A stretch of DNA of 64,000 nt from Pontibacter ruber. GTDB taxonomy: Bacteria; Bacteroidota; Bacteroidia; Cytophagales; Hymenobacteraceae. The stretch spans positions 1,178,001 to 1,242,000 of the forward strand of contig NZ_JALPRR010000001.1 of assembly GCF_023630205.1 (NCBI RefSeq), read 5' to 3'. The translations under genes and the position numbers were made by a program. The stretch's first letter is position 1. Each line of letters opens with the position of its first letter. This document shows, piece by piece, positions 26,305 to 34,032 of the stretch. The notes beneath the pieces are model-generated. The model worked only from the letters and a program-made list of their open reading frames with translations. It was not told the DNA's origin and made no database searches.

Positions 26305-27036
26305 ATGAAGCGACTATCTAACGTACTCCTTTGCCTGTTGCTCCTGTGGCCTGCCACTGCTTTGCGGGCACAGACACAGGAGCCGCAACTGCAGGTTACT
26401 AAAATAGCCTCGGATGTGTACATCCATACTACCTTTAACCGGTATAACGGCGTACTGTTTCCATCGCATGGCATGATCATCTCCTCGAAAGATGGTGTTG
26501 TACTGGTAGATACCGGCTGGGGGAACGAGCCAACCGAACAGCTGCTGGCCTGGATAAAAACCAACCTGAAACAACCGGTAAAGGCATGTGTGGCAACTCA
26601 CTTCCATGAAGATAAGATGGGAGGAATTGATGCGCTACAAACCAAGGGTATTCCTTTGATGGCTTCGGAGCTCACAGCTTTACTTGCCGCCGAAAATAAG
26701 AAGGGCACACCAGATGTTACGTTTGCTTCAGATACTACTTTTAGTGTAGGCAGGCAGCTGGTGGAAGTATATTATCCGGGCGGCGGCCATACCGCCGATA
26801 ACGTGGTGGTGTACCTACCAAAACAACGCATCCTTTTTGGCGGTTGCCTTGTGAAAGATGGGCAGGCAAAAAACCTGGGCAATGTTGCGGATGCAGACCT
26901 GAAGAACTGGCCAACGGCCATCGTGCGTCTGCAACACCGGTACCCCAAAGCAAAGATGGTGGTACCTAGCCATGGCCCCTGGGGAGACCAATCCCTGCTT
27001 AGCCATACTATAGAATTATTGCAAAGCAGTAAATAA
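26305..27036 (+). CDS. bla: Subclass B1 metallo-beta-lactamase
   Basis: 243 residues with a signal peptide ending near RAQ (residue 23). All six zinc ligands of subclass B1 are visible: HFHED gives His99, His101 and Asp103; GGGHTADN gives His162; GGCLVK gives Cys181; PSHGPWGD gives His223. The adjacent CLVKDGQAKNLGNVADADLKNW strongly resembles the active-site loop of classical B1 enzymes, with the substrate-binding Lys and Asn in place. It is predicted to hydrolyse beta-lactams, carbapenems probably included, in the periplasm; activity is not provable from sequence. The setting is chromosomal beside an M28 peptidase, with no mobile gene nearby. Confidence 0.92.
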   Translation: MKRLSNVLLCLLLLWPATALRAQTQEPQLQVTKIASDVYIHTTFNRYNGVLFPSHGMIISSKDGVVLVDTGWGNEPTEQLLAWIKTNLKQPVKACVATHFHEDKMGGIDALQTKGIPLMASELTALLAAENKKGTPDVTFASDTTFSVGRQLVEVYYPGGGHTADNVVVYLPKQRILFGGCLVKDGQAKNLGNVADADLKNWPTAIVRLQHRYPKAKMVVPSHGPWGDQSLLSHTIELLQSSK

Positions 27037-27078
27037 AAGAGAAGGCCGGTGTATACTCACACCGGCCTTCTCTTTTAT
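27033..27078. terminator. Bidirectional terminator after the beta-lactamase
   Basis: Perfect 20-base stem (core AGAGAAGGCCGGTGT) with a 6-base loop. The left arm overlaps the beta-lactamase stop codon and the right ends just before the stop of the convergent gene at 27081. Confidence 0.88.
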
Positions 27079-27080
27079 AC

Positions 27081-27347
27081 CTAGTCTCTGTTTACCAGTT
27101 TGTTGAAGTTGCCATTCGGGTCATGAAGCAAGGCTAGTTTGTTGTGCTCAAACTCCTTAAAAAACTCATCCCAACTAATCTCTTCAAAGCTTTCGTTGCT
27201 GTCACTTTTCTTCGGAAAGTGAATGCGCAGCACACCTTCTCCTTTGCCGTCGTTCTCAGTGCCTTTAATGATCGAAGGAACCCCTCCGTGCTTTTTGGCC
27301 CACTCTTCTATTTCTTTGCGGTTTGTTGTTTTCTTAGCTTCGCTCAT
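27081..27347 (-). CDS. Small conserved hypothetical protein
   Basis: 88 residues: TTNRKEIEEWAKKHGGVPSIIKGTEND, then GVLRIHFPKK, then FEEISWDEFFKEFEHNKLALLHD. This combination (HGG.P..IKGT, LRI.F, ISWDEFFK.FE...LA.L) is a recognisable small family found in many bacteria, often mislabelled as 1,4-alpha-glucan branching enzyme; it contains no such domain. The function is unknown. Cytoplasmic, no membrane helix. Transcribed alone. Confidence 0.8.
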   Translation of the reverse strand: MSEAKKTTNRKEIEEWAKKHGGVPSIIKGTENDGKGEGVLRIHFPKKSDSNESFEEISWDEFFKEFEHNKLALLHDPNGNFNKLVNRD

Positions 27348-27419
27348 AGTTTTAGTACGTATCTCTTACACTTTATTTTGGTTTAACTATACGCGCACCA
27401 CAGCCAAAGGATAAAATAA

Positions 27420-27445
27420 AAGAGCAACCCCGTGGGGTTGCTCTT
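27420..27445 (-). terminator. Terminator after the head-GIN gene
   Basis: Stem AAGAGCAACCCC / GGGGTTGCTCTT, loop GT; on the minus strand followed by TTTATTTTAT. Confidence 0.85.
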
Positions 27446-27472
27446 ACCAGGTAGTATATAGTCTGTATTCTC

Positions 27473-28195
27473 TTAGAGTTTTGAAATGCGCGCTGCCGCC
27501 GACACGTCGGAGGTGATGTTAGGACTGCCTTTATACTGGACGGAAGAAGCCCCGGAAGCACTTATATCCAGCGACTCTTTTGCATATACTTTTACTTTGC
27601 TGGCGCCACTGGCTCCTATCTTCATCCGCTTTGTCTCCAGCTCTTCCGCATCCACACTCGAAGCGCCGGACATGTCCATCTCTACTTCGTCGGCTTTGCC
27701 TGCCAGATCTACTTTGCTGGCGCCGCTCATGTCTGCTTTCAGCTTTTTGGTGTCGATGGCCAGCGCAATTTTAGAGCCTCCACTCAGGTCCAGCTCAAAC
27801 GTGTTGGCTTTAAAAGTTGACTTGCCTGTCAGTTTTACTCCGCCGCTTACACCTACTTTGTTCAAATCCTTAACCGTAATGTAGGCTTTCATGCCCTTTG
27901 AAGTTGTAATACCGCCGTCGTTGTAGATGTGCAGCACACCGTCCTTCACTTCGGTTTTTACCCTGTCCATCAGGTTCTCTTCTACTTCCAGCCTCACACC
28001 TTCTTTGCTTCCTTTACTTACTTCCACCTGGAAACCACCGCCTATCTCTATGCCTGTGAAACCGGATACCTGCCTCTCCTGGGTGATGATTTTGCCATTT
28101 CCTCTTAGCTGTTGTGCCAGGGCAGGCACGTCTGTTAACAGCAGTGTCAGTGCGAATACAGCCAGTGTGGTTGCGTAGAACTTTACAATTTTCAT
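27473..28195 (-). CDS. Head GIN domain (DUF2807) exported protein
   Basis: 240 residues with a signal peptide (cleavage after LAQ, about residue 28). The rest is the DUF2807 beta-helix: FTGIEIGGGFQVEVSKGS, LNKVGVSGGVKLTG, FELDLSGGSKIALAI, LKADMSGASKVDLAG, VEMDMSGASSVDAE, MKIGASGASKVKVYA and LDISASGASSVQYKG, a ladder of SGAS-type turns about 20 residues apart. Likely a secreted or surface protein of unknown partner; adhesin-like roles have been suggested for the family. Stands alone with a 200-base upstream region that shows no recognisable operator. Confidence 0.88.
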   Translation of the reverse strand: MKIVKFYATTLAVFALTLLLTDVPALAQQLRGNGKIITQERQVSGFTGIEIGGGFQVEVSKGSKEGVRLEVEENLMDRVKTEVKDGVLHIYNDGGITTSKGMKAYITVKDLNKVGVSGGVKLTGKSTFKANTFELDLSGGSKIALAIDTKKLKADMSGASKVDLAGKADEVEMDMSGASSVDAEELETKRMKIGASGASKVKVYAKESLDISASGASSVQYKGSPNITSDVSAAARISKL

Positions 28196-28397
28196 AGTTT
28201 ATAGATTATTAAGTGTTTGGTTTCTTCTTCAGGAAACTGATGCACGAGGCTGCTCAGGCAGTTTCCGGATAAAAGATGTCTGTGCAGCTGCAAAGGTTGC
28301 TTCTGCCCTGTATGTTTTTAGAAGAAAATTTACCGTGTGCTTAAAGTATAGCGTAGGAATGTGCCTGAAACTATTTTCATGTGGAACAGCAAGCGCG

Positions 28398-28772
28398 CTA
28401 CACTGGAGCTGAACCGGCTTGTTTTAACGGCTTGTTGATGGTATAGCGGAACAGAACGGCACCCAATGTATATGCCACTACATCCAGGAGGTCGGCGGTA
28501 TACTTTGGCGAGAGCTGGGGCAGGAGCAGCTCAAAACAAATACTGTAGCCCAATACGGCGCCTGCTATGTAATGGAAAGGGAATACAAACCGGTTGTTTC
28601 TGAAGTAGGCGCGCTCTGCTGCCAGTGCCAGCGTAAGTATAACAGGCATACACAGCAAGTCATCGAGGTAGGTGTGCAACGGCCTGATATAAACGTTTGC
28701 CAGCTCAAGGGCCTGGTTTATACAAAAAAGCGCAACGGCAAGAATAAAGGCAGGATGTCGTAGCGTAGCCAT
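28398..28772 (-). CDS. Integral membrane protein, unassigned
   Basis: 124 residues with four hydrophobic helices (about 7-24, 36-52, 66-88 and 92-108) and short polar loops. It resembles small four-helix inner-membrane proteins of unknown function (titin-like or VanZ-like shape), but no family motif is clear. The sequence LLDVVAYTLGAVLFRYTINKPL near the end is VanZ-like in style only. The ATG at 28770-28772 gives a natural hydrophobic start. Same strand as the zinc-ribbon gene upstream, 26 bases apart, so the two may be co-transcribed. Confidence 0.7.
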   Translation of the reverse strand: MATLRHPAFILAVALFCINQALELANVYIRPLHTYLDDLLCMPVILTLALAAERAYFRNNRFVFPFHYIAGAVLGYSICFELLLPQLSPKYTADLLDVVAYTLGAVLFRYTINKPLKQAGSAPV

Positions 28773-28798
28773 AAGCGTATTCTGCTATAGTTGCGGTT

Positions 28799-29005
28799 TT
28801 AGACCGCTATTAATGCTACCAATAACATAATGCTGCCCAATACTGCCAGAAATATCTCCACAGGTGTAAGCTTGGGCATCTTCCATTCTTTTTTCGGCTT
28901 CGGAAGTATTTGCCCGCACACGGGGCACTGCTTTGCCAGAGGCACTTCATTTTTGCAGTGAGGGCATACTATTTTCGCTTCCGCAGCATCTTGGTAAGGA
29001 CTCAT
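28799..29005 (-). CDS. Zinc-ribbon plus membrane-helix small protein
   Basis: 68 residues. The start MSPYQDAAEA (29003-29005) is chosen because it leads directly into a zinc ribbon, CPHCKNEVPLAKQCPVCG (two CxxC pairs at about 14-17 and 28-31), followed by a basic linker KPKKEWKMPK and one C-terminal helix (about 48-66, VEIFLAVLGSIMLLVALIAV). Tail-anchored zinc ribbons like this are common small proteins of unknown role. An upstream in-frame ATG at 29092 would add 29 Cys/Trp-rich residues that look non-coding. Confidence 0.72.
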   Translation of the reverse strand: MSPYQDAAEAKIVCPHCKNEVPLAKQCPVCGQILPKPKKEWKMPKLTPVEIFLAVLGSIMLLVALIAV

Positions 29006-29423
29006 ACAGCAATATTCAAGTAAGCGGTCAGCAGCCTGAAGGTGGCATACGTGGCATGCGTAGCACCACTGGTAACAACAGACCCAAGTCATACTTCCCG
29101 TAAAGCAAGGCGCTCACAGGCGCTTTACCAAAGGTATGTTTTCTTCCGCTTAAACCATACGTTTTGTTTGGTCCCACACGTCAGCACCCTACTTTACCAG
29201 CGTTTAAACAGCATTCCACCTCAAAACCCCGGCAGGATGCACAGCAGATTTAATAATTTATGATCTTATCAGAAAATTTTTTTGGCCGCATCAAAGTATA
29301 GGAACAGCTATATGTGTACTGAGGATCAAAGTGTTATACTTACAAAGAAGGGAGCCGGAAGAGAAATGGAAAAAATTGTAATAATCTTTTTTGTGTTTTC
29401 TTTTTTTTAGAAAACTAAAACAC
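29006..29423. other. Intergenic region, left part
   Basis: About 420 bases with no gene seen. It becomes strongly A/T-rich after 29250, with poly-T tracts, and contains AAGTATA at about 29296 and TATACTT at about 29336. It leads into the candidate transcript that begins near 29436. Confidence 0.5.
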
Positions 29424-29661
29424 TAATTTTGCACCCGATTTAAGGCAGAGGGAATATTGGAAAGCTAATATGAGATTAATATTTCATAAACGCAAACCAT
29501 CTCTCCACTTTTTTGAAAAATAATTTGTTGTGTATTACCACAACTTAGCATAAGACAATAAAACACCGCTTTGATGCGGATAAAGATAAGGTTAGTTAAA
29601 GTTTAGATTAGTTTGTTTTAAGGTGAGAGAAGGCCCCAGCCATTTTGGCGGGGCTTTTCTC
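29424..29661 (+). ncRNA. Candidate small RNA with promoter and terminator
   Basis: A perfect TAnnTTTG box (TAATTTTG, 29424-29431) followed by GCACC predicts a start near 29436. About 200 bases later a hairpin (29625-29661, GGCCCC / GGGGCT with TTTTCT after it) could end the transcript. Between them lies only a 17-codon frame (29470, MRLIFHKRKPSLHFFEK) and a small CCGC/GCGG hairpin near 29567. No known RNA family recognised. The promoter-to-terminator layout is seen; transcription is inferred. Confidence 0.33.
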
Positions 29662-29675
29662 ATTTAGGAGCATAC

Positions 29676-30137
29676 CTATACCCATTGCATGCCTACTGCC
29701 AGGGCTACAACCATCATGATCGGGATCAGGGCAAGTATAACTTTTAGCACATTCCCGGGCTTGGGGGTACCAAGTCCCCACGGCAAGCTTCTCCGGAAAG
29801 TATAACGGGCACTCGTGATCAAGGCGGACAGCGCAAACAGGATCAGAATAGCATGGATAACGATGATAACCTGGTCTAAGGCGGTATCCTGCTGCAAGGC
29901 CTGCATAACAGCTGCCACAGACCACGGTATGAGCAGCAACAGGCTCAACAGCGCTACCACGGCTCCCAACCGCATGCTGAACAGTGTTAGCCAGGAGGCG
30001 AAGGCAAAGAGCGGTACGGCGCCCGCCATACCAAGTATGGGGTAAAAGGAAGCAGGCCCTCCTGACACTTCTTTGTAGAGCAGGATGATAAGCACATGGG
30101 CAAAGCCGGTCAGGAAAAAGAGCAGGTAACGCGTCAT
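29676..30137 (-). CDS. Integral membrane protein, unassigned
   Basis: 153 residues, four to five hydrophobic helices (about 5-22, 32-52, 55-80, 88-108 and 131-150). It has no motif I can assign. A basic loop (TSARYTFRRSLPWG) separates the last two helices. Its start is 22 bases after the end of the NTF2-like gene on the same strand, so both probably belong to one operon with the TonB-like gene upstream. Confidence 0.72.
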   Translation of the reverse strand: MTRYLLFFLTGFAHVLIILLYKEVSGGPASFYPILGMAGAVPLFAFASWLTLFSMRLGAVVALLSLLLLIPWSVAAVMQALQQDTALDQVIIVIHAILILFALSALITSARYTFRRSLPWGLGTPKPGNVLKVILALIPIMMVVALAVGMQWV

Positions 30138-30159
30138 AGGGTACTATACTTCCGACTGC

Positions 30160-30672
30160 CTATTTCAGGTTCTTTTTCGGGATCTGGTGCTCCGGCGTCT
30201 CGGGAGTAAAGAGCAGGCTGGCGATCCACCAGCGGCCTTTGTCAAATACCAGTTGGTAGGTGTTTACGCCGCGGGCTTCTACTTTCCCAGTGGGTGTGTA
30301 GCGGGTTTCATACACCTGGAAGGCAGTAGCAAGGTTGTCAAACTGCTCTACTTTCAGGCTCAGTTGCTTTTCGTAAAAGCCGTTTTTCTCATAATACGGT
30401 CCGTTTTTTTCGGCAAAAGTGGCAACAGTCGTGATCCGTACGAAGCTGCTGTCACCTTTGTAGAACACGCCTCCCATCTGCGCGTCCGGCAGGAACAGTG
30501 CTTTAAACTGTTCCATGTCCCGCTTCTGCCCTTTCGGCCCGGAAATAATCTTCAGGCCGGCTGCCGTGATGGCTTCTATGGTGGCCACATCCTGTTGCGG
30601 GACGGTGGTTTGAGCAAAACAAGTATAGATCAGGCCGCAGGTAAAGAGCAAGGTAAGCAGGTGTTTTTTCAT
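30160..30672 (-). CDS. Exported NTF2-like (SnoaL-type) protein
   Basis: 170 residues with a signal peptide (MKKHLLTLLFTCGLIYTCFAQ, cleavage about residue 20-21). The mature part has the helix-then-curved-sheet pattern of NTF2-like proteins: MEQFKALFLPDAQMGGVFY, KQLSLKVEQFDNLATAFQVYETRYTPTGKVEARGVNTYQLVFDKGRWWIASLLFTPE. Members bind small ligands or act as enzymes; no catalytic residues can be assigned. Lies between the TonB-like gene and the membrane protein gene, 17 and 22 bases away, in an apparent operon. Confidence 0.8.
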   Translation of the reverse strand: MKKHLLTLLFTCGLIYTCFAQTTVPQQDVATIEAITAAGLKIISGPKGQKRDMEQFKALFLPDAQMGGVFYKGDSSFVRITTVATFAEKNGPYYEKNGFYEKQLSLKVEQFDNLATAFQVYETRYTPTGKVEARGVNTYQLVFDKGRWWIASLLFTPETPEHQIPKKNLK

Positions 30673-30688
30673 GGTTTTATAGGCTGAT

Positions 30689-31516
30689 TTATTTGAAGGA
30701 AAATTTCAAAGGCAAAGTATAGCGTACAGGAACAGGCTCTCCTTCTTGCAAGCCAGGCTTCCACTTCGGCATCTTATTCACAACCCGTAGCCCTTCAGCT
30801 TCAGCATCAGGATGAAACCCCTTTATCACTTCTGCATCTTCTACGTTACCATCCTTACTTACCACAAATGATATAACAACCAAACCTTGTGCTTCAGCCT
30901 TTCGAACAGCTTTAGGATATTTGATGTTCATAGCAAGCCACCTAAGCATTATGCTCTCGCCGCCAGGAAATTCCGGCATCTGCTCCATCGGAAAGAATTT
31001 TAATTCTTTGCCAGCTTCATCGAACAGTTTCCCAGAGATTAATTTATTCTTCTCATAAACTTCCAGTCTTCGTACTCTTCCGGACTCATAATAAGCCGTA
31101 AGGGTATCTTTTGTCAGACCACTGTTATACTTTCTTCTGTAATGAAGCTGCCCGTTCTCATACCAGTGCTTATACTCCTGCAGGTCGTTACCCTTATAAT
31201 CCATCTGTTGTTTTAACTTCCCGCTCTTGTACCACTCAAAGAAGGGACCATCCACAGTTCCAAGGCCATACTTCCCTCCATCCAAGTCGCTGTAAGTATA
31301 CTGATGTACTTTGGTACTGTCTTCTGCCAGGAAGCGGGTTCTGGTGCCTCCGCCTGCTTCATTTTCTTCTTCTACTTCGTAAAAATAAGCCTGGGCTTCC
31401 GGAACTTCCTTAACTCCGCTTTTGCTGAAGTATTTGATTCTTGCGGTCTGAGCTGAGGCAATATGCTCTACCAGGAGCATGCAAGCCAGAAGCAGATAAG
31501 TATAATAGTGTTTCAT
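30689..31516 (-). CDS. Energy transducer TonB-like protein with MORN-type repeats
   Basis: 275 residues with a signal peptide (cleavage after ASA, about residue 22). The middle has antitoxin/MORN-type turns: YKSGKLKQQMDYKGNDLQEY, YENGQLHYRRKYNSG, YYESGRVRRLEVYEKN. The end (about 195-275) is a TonB C-terminal domain: FPGGESIMLRWLAMNIKYP, GLVVISFVVSKDGNVEDAEVIKG, VPVRYTLPLKF. It lacks the N-terminal membrane anchor and Pro-rich spacer of true TonB, so it is more probably a periplasmic protein using the domain for binding. First gene of a likely three-gene operon. Confidence 0.85.
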   Translation of the reverse strand: MKHYYTYLLLACMLLVEHIASAQTARIKYFSKSGVKEVPEAQAYFYEVEEENEAGGGTRTRFLAEDSTKVHQYTYSDLDGGKYGLGTVDGPFFEWYKSGKLKQQMDYKGNDLQEYKHWYENGQLHYRRKYNSGLTKDTLTAYYESGRVRRLEVYEKNKLISGKLFDEAGKELKFFPMEQMPEFPGGESIMLRWLAMNIKYPKAVRKAEAQGLVVISFVVSKDGNVEDAEVIKGFHPDAEAEGLRVVNKMPKWKPGLQEGEPVPVRYTLPLKFSFK

Positions 31517-31656
31517 CTCTTAAAGTTACAGAAGGGCACTGAATATTCATTAATATCTATTTTCCATTTTTTACCTTGATGAGCAAGCCTGAACATAATC
31601 TATACTTGCCGGTATAGGTATAGCCGAAGCTGCTGCAGCAGCGTTATAGTATAAGT

Positions 31657-33510
31657 ATGAATACACCCAGAAAAGGAGAAAGAGCCGCTACACAGGCAAC
31701 CAGCGATAAGAAAAGCTTTAAAGACCAGGTGGGTGCCCTGAAGAACCTGCCCAAGTTCTTCCGCCTGATCTGGGAGACCAGCCCTGCTATGACCATCGGC
31801 AACATGCTGCTGCGCCTGGTAAAGGCTGCACTGCCGCTGGCCATGCTGTATGTTGGCAAGCTGATTATCGACGAAGTGATCCGGCTGATAGACGTGACGG
31901 GCGAGCGGGAACTATCGTACCTGTGGGTGCTGGTGGCTGCTGAACTGGGACTGGCGCTCCTCTCCGACCTGATCAACCGGGGCATTACGCTGCTGGATAG
32001 TTTGCTGGGAGACCTGTTTTCGAACCGCACCTCTGTTACCCTCATAGAGCATGCCGCCACCCTGGACCTGACGCAGTTCGAAGACGCTACGTTCTACGAC
32101 AAACTGGAGCGGGCCCGAAGGCAAACTGTAACGCGGGTGGTGCTGATGTCGCAGGTGCTCTCGCAGTTGCAGGATATGGTAACCATCGGCTTCCTGGCTG
32201 TAGGCCTGATCACGTTTAACCCGTGGCTGATCGTTATACTTCTGATCGCGGTGATCCCTTCTTTCCTGGGCGAAACGTACTTTAACGAGCGCACCTACTC
32301 CCTCTCCCGCTCCTGGACGCCCGAGCGTCGCGAACTCGACTACCTGCGCTACATTGGGGCCTCCGACGAAACCGCCAAAGAGATCAAAACCTTTAACCTC
32401 TCCGGCTTCCTGGCAGAACGCTTCAAAAAACTCTCCGACCGCTACTATGACCTGAACAAAAGCCTGATCGTGAAACGCGCGGTGTGGGGAAGTATACTTT
32501 CGGCTATCGGCACGCTGGCATACTATGGCGCTTATGTGTTCATACTTGCGCAGACGGTGGTAGGCGCCATCACGGTGGGTAGCCTTACCTTTCTGGCCGG
32601 ATCGTTCAGCAACATGCGGGGGCTGCTGCAGGGCATCATGACGCGCTTTTCCCAGATTGCCGAAAGCGCTTTATACTTGCAGGACCTCTTCGATTTTCTG
32701 GAGCTCAGGCCACAGATCACACCACCTGTAAACCCGCTGCCTATGCCAAGACCGATCCGGCATGGGTTTACGTTTGAGAATGTAGGGTTTAAATACCTTA
32801 ACAGCGAGAAGTGGGCCGTGCGCCACCTATCGTTTCACTTGAGAGCGGGCGAAAAACTGGCTTTGGTGGGCGAAAACGGAGCCGGCAAAACCACGCTGGT
32901 AAAGCTGCTGGCACGCCTGTACGAACCAACAGAAGGACGGATATTGCTAGACGGCGTAGACCTGCGCGAGTATGACCTCAACGACCTGCGCCATCAGGTT
33001 GGCATCATCTTCCAGGATTACGTGCGCTTCCAGATGACGGCCTCCGATAACATCGCCATCGGCCAGATCAGCAACATCAGCGACCGCGAACGCATCCAGG
33101 GATCCGCTCAGAAAAGCCTGGCTGACCCGGTGATACAGCGCCTGCCGGAAGGCTATGAGCAGGTACTGGGCAAGCGCTTTAACAAAGGCGTGGAGCTGTC
33201 GGGTGGCGAGTGGCAGAAGGTAGCATTGGCCCGCGCCTACATGCGCGACGCACAACTGCTGATACTCGATGAACCTACCTCCGCCCTCGATGCCCGAGCC
33301 GAACACGAAGTATTCCTGCGCTTCTCAGAACTGATACAAGGCAAAACAGCCGTACTTATTTCCCACCGCTTCTCTACGGTGCGTATGGCGGATAGAATCT
33401 TGTTTCTGGAACAGGGGCAGTTGAAAGAACTTGGCTCGCACGAAGAACTGCTGGCGCAAAATGGCAAGTATGCCGAGCTGTTCACGCTGCAGGCAAGAGG
33501 GTATTTGTAA
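31657..33510 (+). CDS. ABC exporter, fused permease and ATPase
   Basis: 617 residues. Membrane domain in residues 40-340 with about six helices, then the ATPase: Walker A GENGAGKTT at 405-413, Q-loop GIIFQDY, signature LSGGEWQKVALAR, Walker B LLILDEPTSALD and the switch His in ISHRFSTVRMAD. Homodimeric exporters of this type move lipids, drugs or peptides outwards; substrate is unknown. It stands alone. Its TAA stop (33508-33510) is also the first three bases of the inverted repeat of the element that follows. Confidence 0.92.
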   Translation: MNTPRKGERAATQATSDKKSFKDQVGALKNLPKFFRLIWETSPAMTIGNMLLRLVKAALPLAMLYVGKLIIDEVIRLIDVTGERELSYLWVLVAAELGLALLSDLINRGITLLDSLLGDLFSNRTSVTLIEHAATLDLTQFEDATFYDKLERARRQTVTRVVLMSQVLSQLQDMVTIGFLAVGLITFNPWLIVILLIAVIPSFLGETYFNERTYSLSRSWTPERRELDYLRYIGASDETAKEIKTFNLSGFLAERFKKLSDRYYDLNKSLIVKRAVWGSILSAIGTLAYYGAYVFILAQTVVGAITVGSLTFLAGSFSNMRGLLQGIMTRFSQIAESALYLQDLFDFLELRPQITPPVNPLPMPRPIRHGFTFENVGFKYLNSEKWAVRHLSFHLRAGEKLALVGENGAGKTTLVKLLARLYEPTEGRILLDGVDLREYDLNDLRHQVGIIFQDYVRFQMTASDNIAIGQISNISDRERIQGSAQKSLADPVIQRLPEGYEQVLGKRFNKGVELSGGEWQKVALARAYMRDAQLLILDEPTSALDARAEHEVFLRFSELIQGKTAVLISHRFSTVRMADRILFLEQGQLKELGSHEELLAQNGKYAELFTLQARGYL

Positions 33511-34009
33511 TTCTGAATGAGTGATTGAGTGAATGAGTGAATTATTTGGGAGTGTTTTTGCGTGCTTTAGCGAGTACAGATAATATTTCTGTAGCTTCTT
33601 TTTTGAGGTTTAGCACTGAGGCTGATGTTGATGTTCCTGATTCTTCCAAAAGCTCTACCCAAAATAAACTTTCATCTGCCTCCTCAATAACTATACTTAT
33701 CTTCGAATGGAATTCTGCAGAGGATCTGGCTCTACAGGCAGCTCTGTAGTTAGCCGCTACAGAGGTTATGGATCATAGTAATTGCCGCTTCATGATGACA
33801 GCCTCCTCTGTTTTTGGTAAGCTCTTGCTAAAACTTATAGTATCTAAAGCTAACCTTTTTGTTCGATGTCGGAATTGCTCAACAAACTGCTCTTTGGAAT
33901 TTACTGCATTCACAATTTCTATGCTTCGTGATTCACTCATTCGCACAATCACACATTCAGCATTTTAGTTCATAATTCGCTCATTCACTCAATCACTCAT
34001 TCAGAATTA
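33508..34009 (-). mobile_element. Candidate IR-flanked four-helix-bundle element, copy 2
   Basis: Inverted repeats at 33508-33543 and 33974-34009 match in 35 of 36 positions. Each is made of 8-base words (GAATGAGT, GATTGAGT). They enclose one four-helix-bundle pseudogene whose stop lies inside the left repeat and whose start codon lies in a degenerate extra copy of the words (33931-33959). The unit is 502 bases. The left repeat begins exactly at the stop codon of the ABC exporter. No transposase is present; mobility is inferred. Confidence 0.5.
33542..33940 (-). pseudogene. Four helix bundle protein broken by one in-frame stop
   Basis: Read from ATG at 33938-33940 to TAA at 33542-33544 the frame has 132 codons with a single interruption, TGA at 33773-33775 (codon 56). 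Around it the family centre reads RQLL-stop-SITSVAANYRAACRARS, where relatives have Arg (LLRSGTS.GAN). A CGA to TGA transition explains the break. The rest is intact: EFHSKISIVIEEADESLFWVELLEESG matches the second half of the gene at 3105-3473. It is therefore a recent pseudogene, or possibly a sequencing error. A restart downstream would lose the first two helices. Confidence 0.85.
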
Positions 34010-34032
34010 TACTTCTCCACGTGGAACAGTCC

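Noticed and set aside
34012..34027. TCTCCACGTGGAACA, resembling the parS variant with CCACGTGG
   Set aside because: Only one half fits the variant (TGTTCCACGTGGAACA); kept as chance.
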